A stretch of 64,000 nt of DNA from Psychrobacter alimentarius (GCF_001606025.1 NZ_CP014945.1:1178001-1242000); one strand, 5' to 3'; numbered from the stretch's first letter, positions 19,272 through 28,925 are shown. Notes: a model not told the origin generated them from the letters alone. Translations and numbers: made by a program.

Positions 19272-19310
19272 TAAAAAAGCGTCTACCGAACAAGGAGGCG
19301 CTTTTTTTTT
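19272..19310. terminator. Bidirectional terminator between sthA and the ABC-2 operon
   Basis: An imperfect 8-bp GC-containing stem (GCGTCTACC with GGAGGCGC) is flanked by six A residues on the left and nine T residues on the right. Confidence 0.85.
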
Positions 19311-19375
19311 CATCTCTGTATTAATAAAAACATTAATTAAAAGGCAGCTTCACTGTTTATAAAGGGTAGAATAGG

Positions 19376-20575
19376 TTATAGCAGAGCTTTACGCTGCTGT
19401 ACGCAGTCGTACCAACGTATCAGCATCAGCAACATAAAATAAAGTACCCACAGTCCTGCCAATGCATAGAATCCCAGTGCAACTTGAGAGAGACTGGCGC
19501 CCATTTGGTTCAGCTGGACAGAAGTATTGATGGCAGGCGTGGTCGGTATGAGCCAACGAATGATTTGTAAAAACTCTGGAAGTTGATAGGCAGGCCAAGG
19601 GTAGCCGCTGACAAAGAACATCGGTAGTGAGCTAAAAATCAAAAGCTGCATACTGCGCTCACGTTGACGGAACCACAGTCCAAGCACACAGCCAAGCGTC
19701 GCCACTGTAGGACAAAATAGTAGTAAAAATAGCAGGCTACCGATCATATTCTGTCCGCGCGCATAATGATGTAGCTCAAAGGCCCAGCCATAATAAAAGC
19801 AGCCAGTCATAAAACCAAACGTACTTAGAGCTGCAATACGACCAAGCCAGCCCCTTACACTGGCTCTATGACGTCGCTGTTCATACCATGTACCGACCAG
19901 CATAGCGGTTGACATCAAAAGCGTCTGTTGCAAAATAAGAATAGACACTGCTGGCACAACGTAAGCGCCATAACCTTCAGTTTGATTGTATAAAGGGATA
20001 ATTTTTAATGGTACCGCTTGGGTATTAGCGGCTGCAGTTGCGAGATAAGCGCCTTGAGCCACATTTTTTTTGATTTCAATGCCAGCAGACACCGTGCTAA
20101 CGGCTTTTAAAAATCCAGTTTGTACGTTTTTATTCAATAAAAAGTAACCACCATTACCCAGAACACTGACACTGGCTTCTTTTCCGGACATTACCTGCTG
20201 CTCAAGTCCACTGGGAATCACCATATAGCCAGCAATGTCATCTGACCACATAGCCGCTTTGGCTTCTTGTTCACTAAGAAAACGCTGTGTATCTAGTTGC
20301 GGGCTTGCGCTTGCATAACGAACGATGGTTCGCGATAAGTTGCTGTTGTCGTTATCAACGATACCCACAGGCACATGATTAACCACCTCTGTTGAATAAG
20401 GCCAAGGATAAAAGAATCCATAAATAATTGGCGCAATCATGAGTAATAGAAGCACCCCCTTATCAGAAAATACGTCTTTAAGCGTCTGTAAAAAACTGCC
20501 TAAAAAATGTTGTGAGGAGTATTCGCTGGAATCATCTGCCGTGGTAGATGAGTGGTTTTTCGATGTTAATGACAT
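19376..20575 (-). CDS. ABC-2 type membrane permease (second of pair)
   Basis: An inner-membrane protein of about 399 residues of the ABC2_membrane_3/YhhJ type. One N-terminal hydrophobic segment (VLLLLMIAPIIYGFFYPWPY) is followed by a large extracytoplasmic loop of about 170 residues. A C-terminal block of about five membrane helices then contains the FVSGYPWPAYQLPEF stretch. The start at 20575 overlaps the stop of the preceding permease by one base (TAATG), indicating translational coupling. The longer frame to 20590 is unlikely. No ABC ATP-binding gene is present in the operon. It probably works with the adjacent HlyD-type adaptor and TolC-type channel. Confidence 0.87.
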   Translation of the reverse strand: MSLTSKNHSSTTADDSSEYSSQHFLGSFLQTLKDVFSDKGVLLLLMIAPIIYGFFYPWPYSTEVVNHVPVGIVDNDNSNLSRTIVRYASASPQLDTQRFLSEQEAKAAMWSDDIAGYMVIPSGLEQQVMSGKEASVSVLGNGGYFLLNKNVQTGFLKAVSTVSAGIEIKKNVAQGAYLATAAANTQAVPLKIIPLYNQTEGYGAYVVPAVSILILQQTLLMSTAMLVGTWYEQRRHRASVRGWLGRIAALSTFGFMTGCFYYGWAFELHHYARGQNMIGSLLFLLLFCPTVATLGCVLGLWFRQRERSMQLLIFSSLPMFFVSGYPWPAYQLPEFLQIIRWLIPTTPAINTSVQLNQMGASLSQVALGFYALAGLWVLYFMLLMLIRWYDCVQQRKALL

Positions 20576-21801
20576 TAGCGTGCTCCCCAACGCTCAGGAT
20601 GCGCAAGCGCACGTTTGGTCAGTAGCGCAGTTAAAACCATAGCAATTCCTGTTGCAAGGGTCAGGCCATAAACAATCGGTAGCGACACGGCTACAGGCGC
20701 CTGCATCTGTAATTGCGCAATGTGCAACTTTAAATAATGAGTGAGTGGCAATGCATCTGACCAATGTTTGGCACTGTCACTAATGGCAATATAAGGAAAA
20801 GTCACCCCAGCAAAAGCGTATGAAGGTGCTGAGATAAAGGCAGTAGAAGACAATCCCATACGCAATGAGAATGCACCCAAGGTAAAGATAGCGCCCAGCC
20901 AAAAAGACAGCATCATCAGCAGTATCAGACCGATGTAGGTGGTAACAATTGAGCCAATGGCGACCGATGTTTGAGGTGTGGCGAGCCATAATGCCAGCAT
21001 TGCCCAAACACTATACGCCACTGTAGGCCAGAAATATTTGCCCAACAACCCAAATAATATGACCAAAATGCTGGCTGGTTCATCGACTTTATGACCTGAC
21101 TGATGCTTATTGATAAAACCATACCAATGACCAAGGTTTTTATCGCGTAACTCACGACCAATCGTGGTTGCACCAATAACCATCGCCAAAATATGTAATA
21201 AAGCAGGGATAACGGTTGATGCCAAAAACTGTTGATAATTGGTGGCGGCGTTAAACAAGCTGACACGCTGTATTTTAATAGGCGAGTAGGCAATGGCTGC
21301 TTGTGCTGGTGACATGCCTTTTTTGACCAAACGCTGTATCTCAACCCCTGCTGATAACGTACCAGCAACCGCCTGAACACTGGTCTGAATAATGCCTGAA
21401 TGCGTGCCATACTGCGCATTGACTCGCAATACTAGCGGAGCTGACTTACCAGACAAAATATTGCGAGAAAAGTTCTCAGGAATAACCACGATGGCATACA
21501 CATCGCGCTGTAAGATTGCCGCCTGTGCCTCAGTATCTGAGTAATAAAGCTGTCTTACGGTCAAAGTAGGACTGGCTTCCAAATAACGTACAGCAGTATT
21601 GGCAACAGGGCCATTGTCTTGATCCATCACGCCAATGGGCAAGTCTGTAATCTGAGTCTGTGAGAATATCCACCAGATCATAAGTACGGTTATTAGCGGT
21701 AGCCAAACCACCATACTAAGATCCCATAGGTTTTTGGTTAAAAACCGCCGTTCATAGGCAGCGCTGCGTATAAAAGCCCCACTCAGCTTAGTTAAACTCA
21801 T
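20575..21801 (-). CDS. ABC-2 type membrane permease (first of pair)
   Basis: A 408-residue paralogue of the next permease with the same plan: one N-terminal helix (LSMVVWLPLITVLMIWWIF), a large periplasmic loop and five C-terminal helices. Shared features with the partner include IGVMDQDNG/VGIVDNDN after the first helix, the AVRYLEASP/IVRYASASP segment and a FAGVTFPYIAI-type loop near the end. It starts 3 bases after the HlyD gene stop and overlaps its partner by one base. The two permeases presumably form a heterodimer. Substrate is unknown; relatives export drugs or small toxic compounds. Confidence 0.88.
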   Translation of the reverse strand: MSLTKLSGAFIRSAAYERRFLTKNLWDLSMVVWLPLITVLMIWWIFSQTQITDLPIGVMDQDNGPVANTAVRYLEASPTLTVRQLYYSDTEAQAAILQRDVYAIVVIPENFSRNILSGKSAPLVLRVNAQYGTHSGIIQTSVQAVAGTLSAGVEIQRLVKKGMSPAQAAIAYSPIKIQRVSLFNAATNYQQFLASTVIPALLHILAMVIGATTIGRELRDKNLGHWYGFINKHQSGHKVDEPASILVILFGLLGKYFWPTVAYSVWAMLALWLATPQTSVAIGSIVTTYIGLILLMMLSFWLGAIFTLGAFSLRMGLSSTAFISAPSYAFAGVTFPYIAISDSAKHWSDALPLTHYLKLHIAQLQMQAPVAVSLPIVYGLTLATGIAMVLTALLTKRALAHPERWGAR

Positions 21802-21804
21802 GAC

Positions 21805-23004
21805 TTACTCTTGGGTCTGACGAACAGTAGTAGGATCAATACGTACAACAACGCTCATACCTGAACGTATACGGGCGTCAGGCGTGCTCGGACGTGCTTT
21901 CACTTCAAACGTACGCACATCAAAGCCATCATCATTATTGGTTGGGCGCCAAGTGGCAAAGTCAGATAACGTCGAAGTGGCATAAACCGTAAACTGCTTG
22001 GTATAAGGCTTATTGGTTGATGATAGTGCTGGAATCGTACCGTTAAATTGCTGACCAATCGCAAACTGATTCAAATGCGCTTCGGTGACGTTGAGTACTA
22101 CCCACTGATTGTTGGTATTAACGAGCGTTAAGATCGGTACGCCTTGCCCAATAACTTCACCTGCATTGACAATAATATTATCGACGATACCAGAAATGGG
22201 GCTTTTCAGATTCGCCTCTTCTTTTGCGACTAAAGCTTCGTCTAGTTGAGCATCGACTTGGGCGACTTGCGCGCTAGCAGCAGACTTGTCTTCACTGCGT
22301 GTGCCTTCCATCGCCAAGTCGTATTGTAAGCGCGACGCTTCGGTCTGGTCTTGAGTGGCCAAATATTGTGCATAGGCTTCGTCGCGTTTTTGCCGCGCCA
22401 TGAGCCCTTCTTCATACAGGCGATTGACACGCTGATACGTATTTTCTGCCAAATCAGAAGCAGCTTTATTGGCCTGCCATGCTGCTTTTGCTTGAGCGAT
22501 TTCTTGTGGACGCGCACCGTTTTCTGCTTTATCTAACTGACTTTGTGCCATCTGTTTGCCAGCGCGTGCTTGGTTGATTTTGGCATTAATCTCAGGTGAG
22601 TCCATTTCAATCAGCTGCTGACCCACCGTCACAGTATCGCCCTCTGTCACTAATATTTGAGCAATACGTCCAGATACTTTTGCTGCAATGGAGGTTTGCT
22701 GCATTTGCATCTGACCTTGTAAGGTGACAATTTCAGGCTTGCTGTGCTGATTGCTCTTATACAAACCGTAAGCAATGACGCCCACTACTATCAAAAACAC
22801 TAAAGCGAGAATGCCTTTTTTTATCAAGGCAGCTCTTTTGGGTTTGGCGTCACTACGATTATAGGCGAGTGTGGGCTGATCGGCTTTAGCTTCATGCACA
22901 TCTTCTGTCGAATCCATAGAAGCCTGCTCATTTTGAAAGGTCACTGACTCGGTCGAATCAGTTGGTTTGCGTGAGTTGTCTGATTCGTGTGGTAATTCAG
23001 TCAT
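21805..23004 (-). CDS. HlyD family membrane-fusion (periplasmic adaptor) protein
   Basis: A 399-residue adaptor of the HlyD/EmrA/YhiI class that bridges an inner-membrane pump and a TolC channel. A hydrophilic cytoplasmic N-terminus of about 60 residues precedes a single membrane helix (GILALVFLIVVGVIAYGLY, near residue 70). Then come the first half of a lipoyl-like domain (VSGRIAQILVTEGDTVTVGQQL), an alpha-helical hairpin (about 140-245) and the second lipoyl half (LKSPISGIVDNIIVNAGEVI). A beta-barrel/membrane-proximal region follows. The two permeases follow immediately, with a 3-base gap to the first. AGGA lies upstream of the ATG. Confidence 0.92.
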   Translation of the reverse strand: MTELPHESDNSRKPTDSTESVTFQNEQASMDSTEDVHEAKADQPTLAYNRSDAKPKRAALIKKGILALVFLIVVGVIAYGLYKSNQHSKPEIVTLQGQMQMQQTSIAAKVSGRIAQILVTEGDTVTVGQQLIEMDSPEINAKINQARAGKQMAQSQLDKAENGARPQEIAQAKAAWQANKAASDLAENTYQRVNRLYEEGLMARQKRDEAYAQYLATQDQTEASRLQYDLAMEGTRSEDKSAASAQVAQVDAQLDEALVAKEEANLKSPISGIVDNIIVNAGEVIGQGVPILTLVNTNNQWVVLNVTEAHLNQFAIGQQFNGTIPALSSTNKPYTKQFTVYATSTLSDFATWRPTNNDDGFDVRTFEVKARPSTPDARIRSGMSVVVRIDPTTVRQTQE

Positions 23005-23052
23005 GACAGAAGGGTTCCTAAAGCGACAAGGTTGAGAGTAAAGGTTTTATAA

Positions 23053-23916
23053 TTAATACACACGAATGGCATAAGGTTTGCCGTTTTCTATGACTTGAGA
23101 GTTAAAAATAGCACCAAAGGCGATGATAAATGCTGAGTAATAAAGCCATAGCATAATGACCACAGCCGCTGATAGGGCACCAAACTCAGCGCTATAGTTA
23201 TTAAAGTTTTGCACATAAACCGAAAACAGCAGAGACAATACGATCCAAAGCACAGTCGCCAAAGCCGCTCCTGGCATCAACTGTTTTAGCACGATAGCGT
23301 CACGATTTGGGGCTAGGCGATATAAGCCTAAAAAGCTTAAGAAAATAATACAAGCCAATATCGGCCATCTGCTCCAAAGCGCAATGGTCTTAGCTACTTG
23401 AGGGAAGGGAAAATAGTCTGCCCCCAAAGGAATGATAGCGATAGAGGAGATGGCTATAATCAAGACTACTACTGCCCCGAAAGTTAAACCAACCGCTCGA
23501 ATCGTACCCTGAATAAAACTGCGTTCTTGAGTGATATGAAAGGCAAGATTGATCAAAATAATCAAAGATTTTATGCCTTTTGAGCCTGCATAAAGGGCGA
23601 GAAAGCTCGATAATAAGAGACTAAAAGTTAGTGTGGACGTGGTGTTAGAGACCAACTCACTCAAGCGCATATTAAGAACGTCATAAACAGTATCTGGTAT
23701 AAAGGCACGTAACAGTGAGATTTGTTCTTGCATCTCAGCGGGCGAAAACGCAAGACCATAAATCAGTACAAATACTGCCATGACTGGAAAAATAGACAAA
23801 AAGCCAAAATACCCGACACTCGCACAATGTGCCCAAATATTGGAGTTATTCGCAATACGCCATGTTTCTAATAAAGGGTGCAGTCCACTGGTCAAGTTGG
23901 AAGTTATTTTTTTCAT
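23053..23916 (-). CDS. YihY/UPF0761-type integral membrane protein
   Basis: A protein of about 287 residues with six predicted membrane helices of the YihY/BrkB (virulence factor BrkB-like, formerly 'ribonuclease BN') family. Family features are the early WAHCASVGYFGFLSIFPV segment, the QEQISLLRAFIPD loop and the late NNYSAEFGALSAAVVIMLWLYY region. The frame extends to a GTG at 23931; I chose the ATG at 23916 (protein MKKITSN), though neither has a clear Shine-Dalgarno. It lies between the tolC-like and hlyD-like genes on the same strand, 48 bases from the latter, so it is probably cotranscribed with them. Molecular function of the family is not established. Confidence 0.85.
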   Translation of the reverse strand: MKKITSNLTSGLHPLLETWRIANNSNIWAHCASVGYFGFLSIFPVMAVFVLIYGLAFSPAEMQEQISLLRAFIPDTVYDVLNMRLSELVSNTTSTLTFSLLLSSFLALYAGSKGIKSLIILINLAFHITQERSFIQGTIRAVGLTFGAVVVLIIAISSIAIIPLGADYFPFPQVAKTIALWSRWPILACIIFLSFLGLYRLAPNRDAIVLKQLMPGAALATVLWIVLSLLFSVYVQNFNNYSAEFGALSAAVVIMLWLYYSAFIIAFGAIFNSQVIENGKPYAIRVY

Positions 23917-24023
23917 AAGACAGTTATTCACAATAAGATTAATAATAGTAGGGTGATGAGTGGTTGTATGATAGTCAGTATAAGCGCTTATCTACGTACC
24001 CTACGATTTTTAATATAAAATCA

Positions 24024-25676
24024 TCATTCAGTATACAAAGTCGGCAATTGAATGTCGGCGGCATTGAGATAAGTATTGAAAGCCAGCGGTGTGCCGCAGC
24101 TTTGCATCAGCGCCGCTAATGATTGTACATAACTGTTTGCTGCTTGTGCTTGTTCCGTACGTGCTTTGAGTGACTGCGTCTGTGCTTGCACGACGTCGAT
24201 AGGTGTATTCACGCCTTCTTGGAGTCCCAATTGTCGTAGACGCAAGACCTCAGCGGCCAAATCAACATTACTTTGCAGTGCCTGATAACGTGATTGGGCA
24301 TTGTTGACATCGTGCCAGTTCTTTTCGACCAATAACAACAGATTGTCACTGACTTCAATCTCGGACAAATCTGCTTGACGTATTTTGGCATTGCTGGATG
24401 CCAATGAAGCGGTTTTATCGAGTCCACCCCACAGTTTCCAGCTTGCAGAAACCCCAGCGACCCAGCTGGGATCTTTTTCAAATTGCCCATAACCATATAG
24501 TAAAACAGTGGGTTTATAACCTGTATCTGATAACGCATGTAATTGCTGAGCCTGTGCGCGTTTGGCAGCCACTTTTTGTAGACCTGGGTGATTATTAAGC
24601 GCCAAATCCTGAAAATAGGTAACGTCTGGCAAAGGTCGGCTGGAGACAAATAGTGGTGTTGAGGGTTTGATACGATAGTCAGTACGCAACAGACGCTGTA
24701 AAGCCATCATGGCAAGCCTTGCGTCATTGTTGGCACTAGCGGATTCACTTTGTGCATCCGCTAGTGCTGACTGTGCTTCTAAGCGATCAACGCGTGAGAT
24801 AAACCCTTCTTCAAAAAGTCGCTGCGCCATATGGTCGGTCTTCTGCAATGTGTCATAAGCATCGTCACGTAAGTAGGCAGCAATAATGGCCAGCTGTGCC
24901 TTAAAATAACGCTCAATTAACGTGTTATACAGCTCGTTTTTATCTAACAAACTGTCTGCTCGCGCTTCTTGGGTTCGAGCATCAGATGCACCTGTTAACG
25001 CCGCAGTACGTCCAGCAGTATAAATTGGCCATACAACGCCAAGGCCTGCTCCTGTTGTTGAACCTGAGCGCTTTAATTCGTATGAATCAGGGATACGTTC
25101 ACCGATTAACTCTCCAAAATTTGGCAAGTCAGGTAGCGTAGGAAGAGAAGGGGTAACACCGTCATTCACCTCATTGATAAGGCCACTTTTTAGCGTGGAT
25201 AAATCAAGATCTGTATCCAAGTTATAAGCACTGGCTGATACTCGCGCAAACACCAAAGGGTTGTCTATGGTTTTAAGCGCGTCCGTTTGATACTCACTAG
25301 CGGCAATCGCTGCTTGATTGGCGGCAATTTTTGGTGAAACTTGCAATAGAATATTTTGAGCTTGTTCAAGGCTCAATAAGCTAGACACTTCTAATGGGTA
25401 GCTGTTATCAACGCTTTTATGAGTAATAGGATCGATAAGGGTGGTCAAGCCAGTCGGTGGTTCTACTGGATACGGCTTATTATTCGTAACGGTGGCTTTT
25501 TCATTTTGGACATTGCTTGGATCATCAGCGTCAATAATTTGGGTCACAGTGATTGGCATGACGTCATCTTGTTGCGCAAGATCAGTGTCTTGAGCTTGCG
25601 CGATGGCTGGAGTAGCCAAACCCATCAGCATAGTCGTTATCACAGCAGTAGACAGCATCGATAAGGCAAATTTCAT
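24024..25676 (-). CDS. TolC-family outer membrane efflux protein
   Basis: A 550-residue outer-membrane channel subunit. It begins with a signal peptide (MKFALSMLSTAVITTMLMGLA, cleavage near ATPAIA, residue 26). About 70 residues of polar linker follow, then two OEP repeats of long amphipathic helices, for example AQNILLQVSPKIAANQAAIAASEY and the second half with GLQEGVNTPIDVVQAQTQ. The RTAALTGASDARTQEA and RVDRLEAQSALADAQ segments are typical. It is first in a same-strand run with YihY, HlyD and two ABC-2 permeases, which gives all parts of a tripartite exporter except an ATPase. Confidence 0.92.
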   Translation of the reverse strand: MKFALSMLSTAVITTMLMGLATPAIAQAQDTDLAQQDDVMPITVTQIIDADDPSNVQNEKATVTNNKPYPVEPPTGLTTLIDPITHKSVDNSYPLEVSSLLSLEQAQNILLQVSPKIAANQAAIAASEYQTDALKTIDNPLVFARVSASAYNLDTDLDLSTLKSGLINEVNDGVTPSLPTLPDLPNFGELIGERIPDSYELKRSGSTTGAGLGVVWPIYTAGRTAALTGASDARTQEARADSLLDKNELYNTLIERYFKAQLAIIAAYLRDDAYDTLQKTDHMAQRLFEEGFISRVDRLEAQSALADAQSESASANNDARLAMMALQRLLRTDYRIKPSTPLFVSSRPLPDVTYFQDLALNNHPGLQKVAAKRAQAQQLHALSDTGYKPTVLLYGYGQFEKDPSWVAGVSASWKLWGGLDKTASLASSNAKIRQADLSEIEVSDNLLLLVEKNWHDVNNAQSRYQALQSNVDLAAEVLRLRQLGLQEGVNTPIDVVQAQTQSLKARTEQAQAANSYVQSLAALMQSCGTPLAFNTYLNAADIQLPTLYTE

Positions 25677-26224
25677 AAGTCATGTAAGCCATTAATTAGA
25701 AAGCAAAATATTTTAAAATTGTGTAAAGCATGAATATTATCAAAAGCAAGGAGTGCTAAAGATCATCAATGAAAACCAGTATCAGAAACTAGAATTTTGT
25801 TACTCATGATAAAACGTACACTGTAGTGGCACAATGGTGACGGGTCAATGCTCAGTATTTGTCTATTTTGCGTTGAATGCACAATGGTTTTATGTTAGCT
25901 GTTTGAATTCAAAAAAGGCAACCACATCGCTTATTTAACCACAATAAAAGGTTTATCAAACAGTTAAGGGATAAGTTACAGAGGCGTTCATATTATTGTG
26001 TGTCGATTAAAGAGCTATTACGCGTTGCCGGTGCTGATGTATGTTATATTCCAAAAATCTGAATTATTTGTCTGACTACCACATATAACCGCTAAGAGCC
26101 TTCATGCTTGACTAACCATATTTTAATGACTGATCATGTGAAAGACTATAAATATGTGCAAGTAACAGATAAATGACTATAAAATATCAATGATAAATGA
26201 CTGAGATAAGATAGGGTGTGAGTG
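25677..26224. other. Divergent intergenic region between tolC-like gene and glpK
   Basis: These 548 bases contain no convincing gene, tRNA or terminator. They must hold the promoters of both divergent units. I could not define a good -35/-10 pair on either strand. Confidence 0.5.
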
Positions 26225-27805
26225 ATGTCAGGATATATTTTGGCTTTAGATCAAGGGACAACCTCAAGTCGGGCAATATTGTACGACGATCATGCGCGTC
26301 CAATCAAAATGGTACAGCAGCCAACGATCCTCAAAACGCCGCAGGCAGGATTTGTTGAACAAGATGCACAACAAATCTGGCAGACGCAAATTAGTTGCGC
26401 GCATGATGTTATCAATCAGGCAGGACTGCTTGCAACTGATGTCACCAGTATTGCGATTACCAATCAGCGCGAGTCTATCGTGGTTTGGGACAAAAAAACT
26501 GGTAAACCATTAGCGCCGGCAATTATTTGGCAAGACAGACGTACAGCAAGCTATTGCAAAAAGCTGACTACTAACACCTCTCATGATAGCCAAAGCGATA
26601 TATCAAGCGATGTGCAACGTATAACAGGCCTGCGCTTGGATCCGTATTTTAGCGCCAGTAAGATTGCTTGGCTGTTAGAGCACAATCCTAAATGGCGGGC
26701 GCGCATTGACAACGACGAAATAGCTGTCGGTACGATAGACAGTTGGCTCATATATAAGCTAACAGGCGGTGAGCATGTCATTGATGTCACCAACGCTTCT
26801 CGCACTCTACTATATGACATCAATAAAATGGAGTGGTCAGAGGAGTTGTGTGCACGTTTTGCCATACCTATGAATTTGTTGCCCAAAGTTTTGCCATCTG
26901 ATGGTGACTTCGGTAAAACTAAAAAAGGCCTCTTTGCCAAACAAATCCCTATACACGCAGTGTTGGGTGACCAGCATGCCGCACTTTTTGGACAAGGCTG
27001 CCTCGATGCTGGCATGGCAAAAAATACGTATGGTACAGGGTGTTTTTTGTTAATGAACATTGGGACAAAACCTAAGCTTAGTGAACATAAGCTATTGACT
27101 ACCATTGCTTGGCAAAAAAAATCGGCATCGTTTCGCTCTGACAGTCTATCACTTGAGCAAATTGTAAAGTCAGGCCGACGCATGTTGCAACCGCCCAAAA
27201 AAGAAGTCACTTATGCGCTCGAAGGCAGTGTGTTTATGGCAGGGGCAATCGTCCAATGGCTGCGTGATAATCTGGGTATGATTCAAAAAAGTGATGAGAT
27301 TGAGCAGTTGGCAAGGCAGGTCGATAGTAGTGAAGATGTGGTGTTATTACCAGCTTTTACGGGACTTGGTGCACCCTACTGGCGTTCAGATGTCAGTGCT
27401 AGCATTACTGGAATGAGTCGCGGTACGACCAAGGCGCATATCGCACGTGCAGCATTAGAAGCAGTCGCTTATCAAACTTACGACGTGCTGATAGCAATGC
27501 AAAAAGACAGTCCTCATCCACTTACTGAATTAAGAGTAGATGGTGGGGCCGCGAATAATGACTTGTTAATGCAGTTTCAAGCAGATTTGCTTAATGTACC
27601 AGTATTACGTCCAAAAGACACAGAGGTCACGGCTAAAGGTGTAGCGTTACTTGCTGGTCTAAAAACTGGCTTGTACGATGAAGCTACGATACAAGCTTCT
27701 TGGCAAGTTGATCGAATTTTTGAACCTCAGATGTCGAACGATATGCGTGAGCAACATCTAAGCAAATGGCAGCAAGCCATTGATAGAGCGTTGATTGTCT
27801 TATAA
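26225..27805 (+). CDS. glpK: Glycerol kinase
   Basis: GlpK phosphorylates glycerol to sn-glycerol 3-phosphate. FGGY-family motifs are complete: LALDQGTTSSRAILYD at the N-terminus, GFVEQDAQQIW, TNQRES, NASRTLLYDI, GDQHAALFGQG and the C-terminal DGGAANNDLLMQFQADLL. Compared with the usual TTIA-short loop-YALEG segment, this protein carries about 26 extra residues near 297-322 (starting WQKKSASFRSDS). That explains a length of 526 against about 500. The ATG at 26225 is preceded by GTG in frame at 26222; AGGGTG upstream fits either. glpF and glpD are not adjacent. Confidence 0.95.
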   Translation: MSGYILALDQGTTSSRAILYDDHARPIKMVQQPTILKTPQAGFVEQDAQQIWQTQISCAHDVINQAGLLATDVTSIAITNQRESIVVWDKKTGKPLAPAIIWQDRRTASYCKKLTTNTSHDSQSDISSDVQRITGLRLDPYFSASKIAWLLEHNPKWRARIDNDEIAVGTIDSWLIYKLTGGEHVIDVTNASRTLLYDINKMEWSEELCARFAIPMNLLPKVLPSDGDFGKTKKGLFAKQIPIHAVLGDQHAALFGQGCLDAGMAKNTYGTGCFLLMNIGTKPKLSEHKLLTTIAWQKKSASFRSDSLSLEQIVKSGRRMLQPPKKEVTYALEGSVFMAGAIVQWLRDNLGMIQKSDEIEQLARQVDSSEDVVLLPAFTGLGAPYWRSDVSASITGMSRGTTKAHIARAALEAVAYQTYDVLIAMQKDSPHPLTELRVDGGAANNDLLMQFQADLLNVPVLRPKDTEVTAKGVALLAGLKTGLYDEATIQASWQVDRIFEPQMSNDMREQHLSKWQQAIDRALIVL

Positions 27806-27985
27806 AAAATACTCTATCAATGAACGACTGTATACATGAAAACACAATAACTAGATAATGAGATATTACGTAAAGTGCTCTGCCACTCTACAAAATAGTT
27901 ATAAAGATACAGGCTGTAACGCAAGACAATCGCAAGTAGGACATAGTTTACATAATCCGTCTATCTGTCTTCCCCTATAAGTTTC

Positions 27986-27991
27986 TATACT
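27986..27991 (+). promoter_or_regulatory. Candidate -10 box for the glycine-zipper gene
   Basis: TATACT lies about 96 bases upstream of the ATG at 28087. The hexamer 17 bases upstream is only weakly like a -35, so this is tentative. Confidence 0.3.
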
Positions 27992-28086
27992 TTAGAAGAA
28001 TTAAGTAAGACCACTAATTTATTATTTAAAAATAAGTTAGTAACCAATAAATACTAATATATAAAAACGAATTTAAGGAAGATATT

Positions 28087-28770
28087 ATGAATAACGATGG
28101 CCGCATTACAGACCCTAATAACCGTGTAGTTGCTGATGATGATTACTTAGAAGTCGGTGATAGAGAACGAATTATTGATGACAATCAGCGTAGAGTAGCT
28201 GATGCTGATCCTATGTTAGACGGTAATAGAGGTGTCTTACATGACAATGACAATATGATAGACAATCATGACGCTATCGATCGTAGCGAAGTAAAACACA
28301 TGTCTAAAGAGACAAAAAAAGACCTAAATGCTGATATCATCACAGGTGAACCAGGTTCTCATCCAGTGGGTACAGGTATTGGTGGCGTAGGCGGAGCAGC
28401 AGCAGGTGCAGCTATTGGTACGATGGCAGGTCCATTAGGTACTCTAATTGGCGGTGCTATCGGTGCTATCGTTGGTGGCGGTGCAGGACATGCAGCGGCA
28501 GAAGCCATTGATCCAACGCATGAAGAAGCTTACTGGCGCGCTGAGCATGCAAATGCAGATTATTATAAAGAAGGTTATGATTTTGATCGCGATTTACACC
28601 CAGCATACGCAGTAGGTTATGCTAACCGCGCCCGTTATCCTGCCGATGCTCGTTTTGAAGATCACGAAGCAGATTTAGAACGCTCATGGCATGAAGTAAA
28701 GGGTGAGTCTCGTATGGAATGGAATGAAGCCCGTAGAGCATCAGCTGATGCTTGGAACCGTATTTCCTAA
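28087..28770 (+). CDS. Glycine-zipper protein of unknown function, 227 residues
   Basis: The N-terminal ~90 residues are strongly hydrophilic and acidic, with loosely repeated units such as RVVADDD, RRVADAD and VLHDNDN. A Gly/Ala-rich glycine-zipper block follows at about residues 96-140 (GIGGVGGAAAGAAIG, GTLIGGAIGAIVGGG), able to form helices that insert in a membrane. The C-terminal ~85 residues are rich in Tyr, Asp and Glu (EEAYWRAEHANADYYKEGYDF). No signal peptide is seen. AAGGAAG precedes the ATG. The overall look resembles stress-induced glycine-zipper proteins, but I cannot assign a function. It is monocistronic and followed by a terminator. Confidence 0.75.
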   Translation: MNNDGRITDPNNRVVADDDYLEVGDRERIIDDNQRRVADADPMLDGNRGVLHDNDNMIDNHDAIDRSEVKHMSKETKKDLNADIITGEPGSHPVGTGIGGVGGAAAGAAIGTMAGPLGTLIGGAIGAIVGGGAGHAAAEAIDPTHEEAYWRAEHANADYYKEGYDFDRDLHPAYAVGYANRARYPADARFEDHEADLERSWHEVKGESRMEWNEARRASADAWNRIS

Positions 28771-28925
28771 TATCATTACAGATTTGAAAAAGGATAGTAT
28801 TTTTAGGCGCTTATCTGCTTTGCGTAATTGAATAACCTATTATATTACTCTCATATAACAAGAGTTAGTTTGATTGTAGAGTTGATTCTTTTACCAAACA
28901 AAACCAGTGAGATTTGTGCTAATTT

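Noticed and set aside
25677..26224. Hidden tRNA or small RNA in the glpK upstream region
   Set aside because: No TTCGA/TTCAA arm with matching acceptor stem and no terminator-like hairpin is present.
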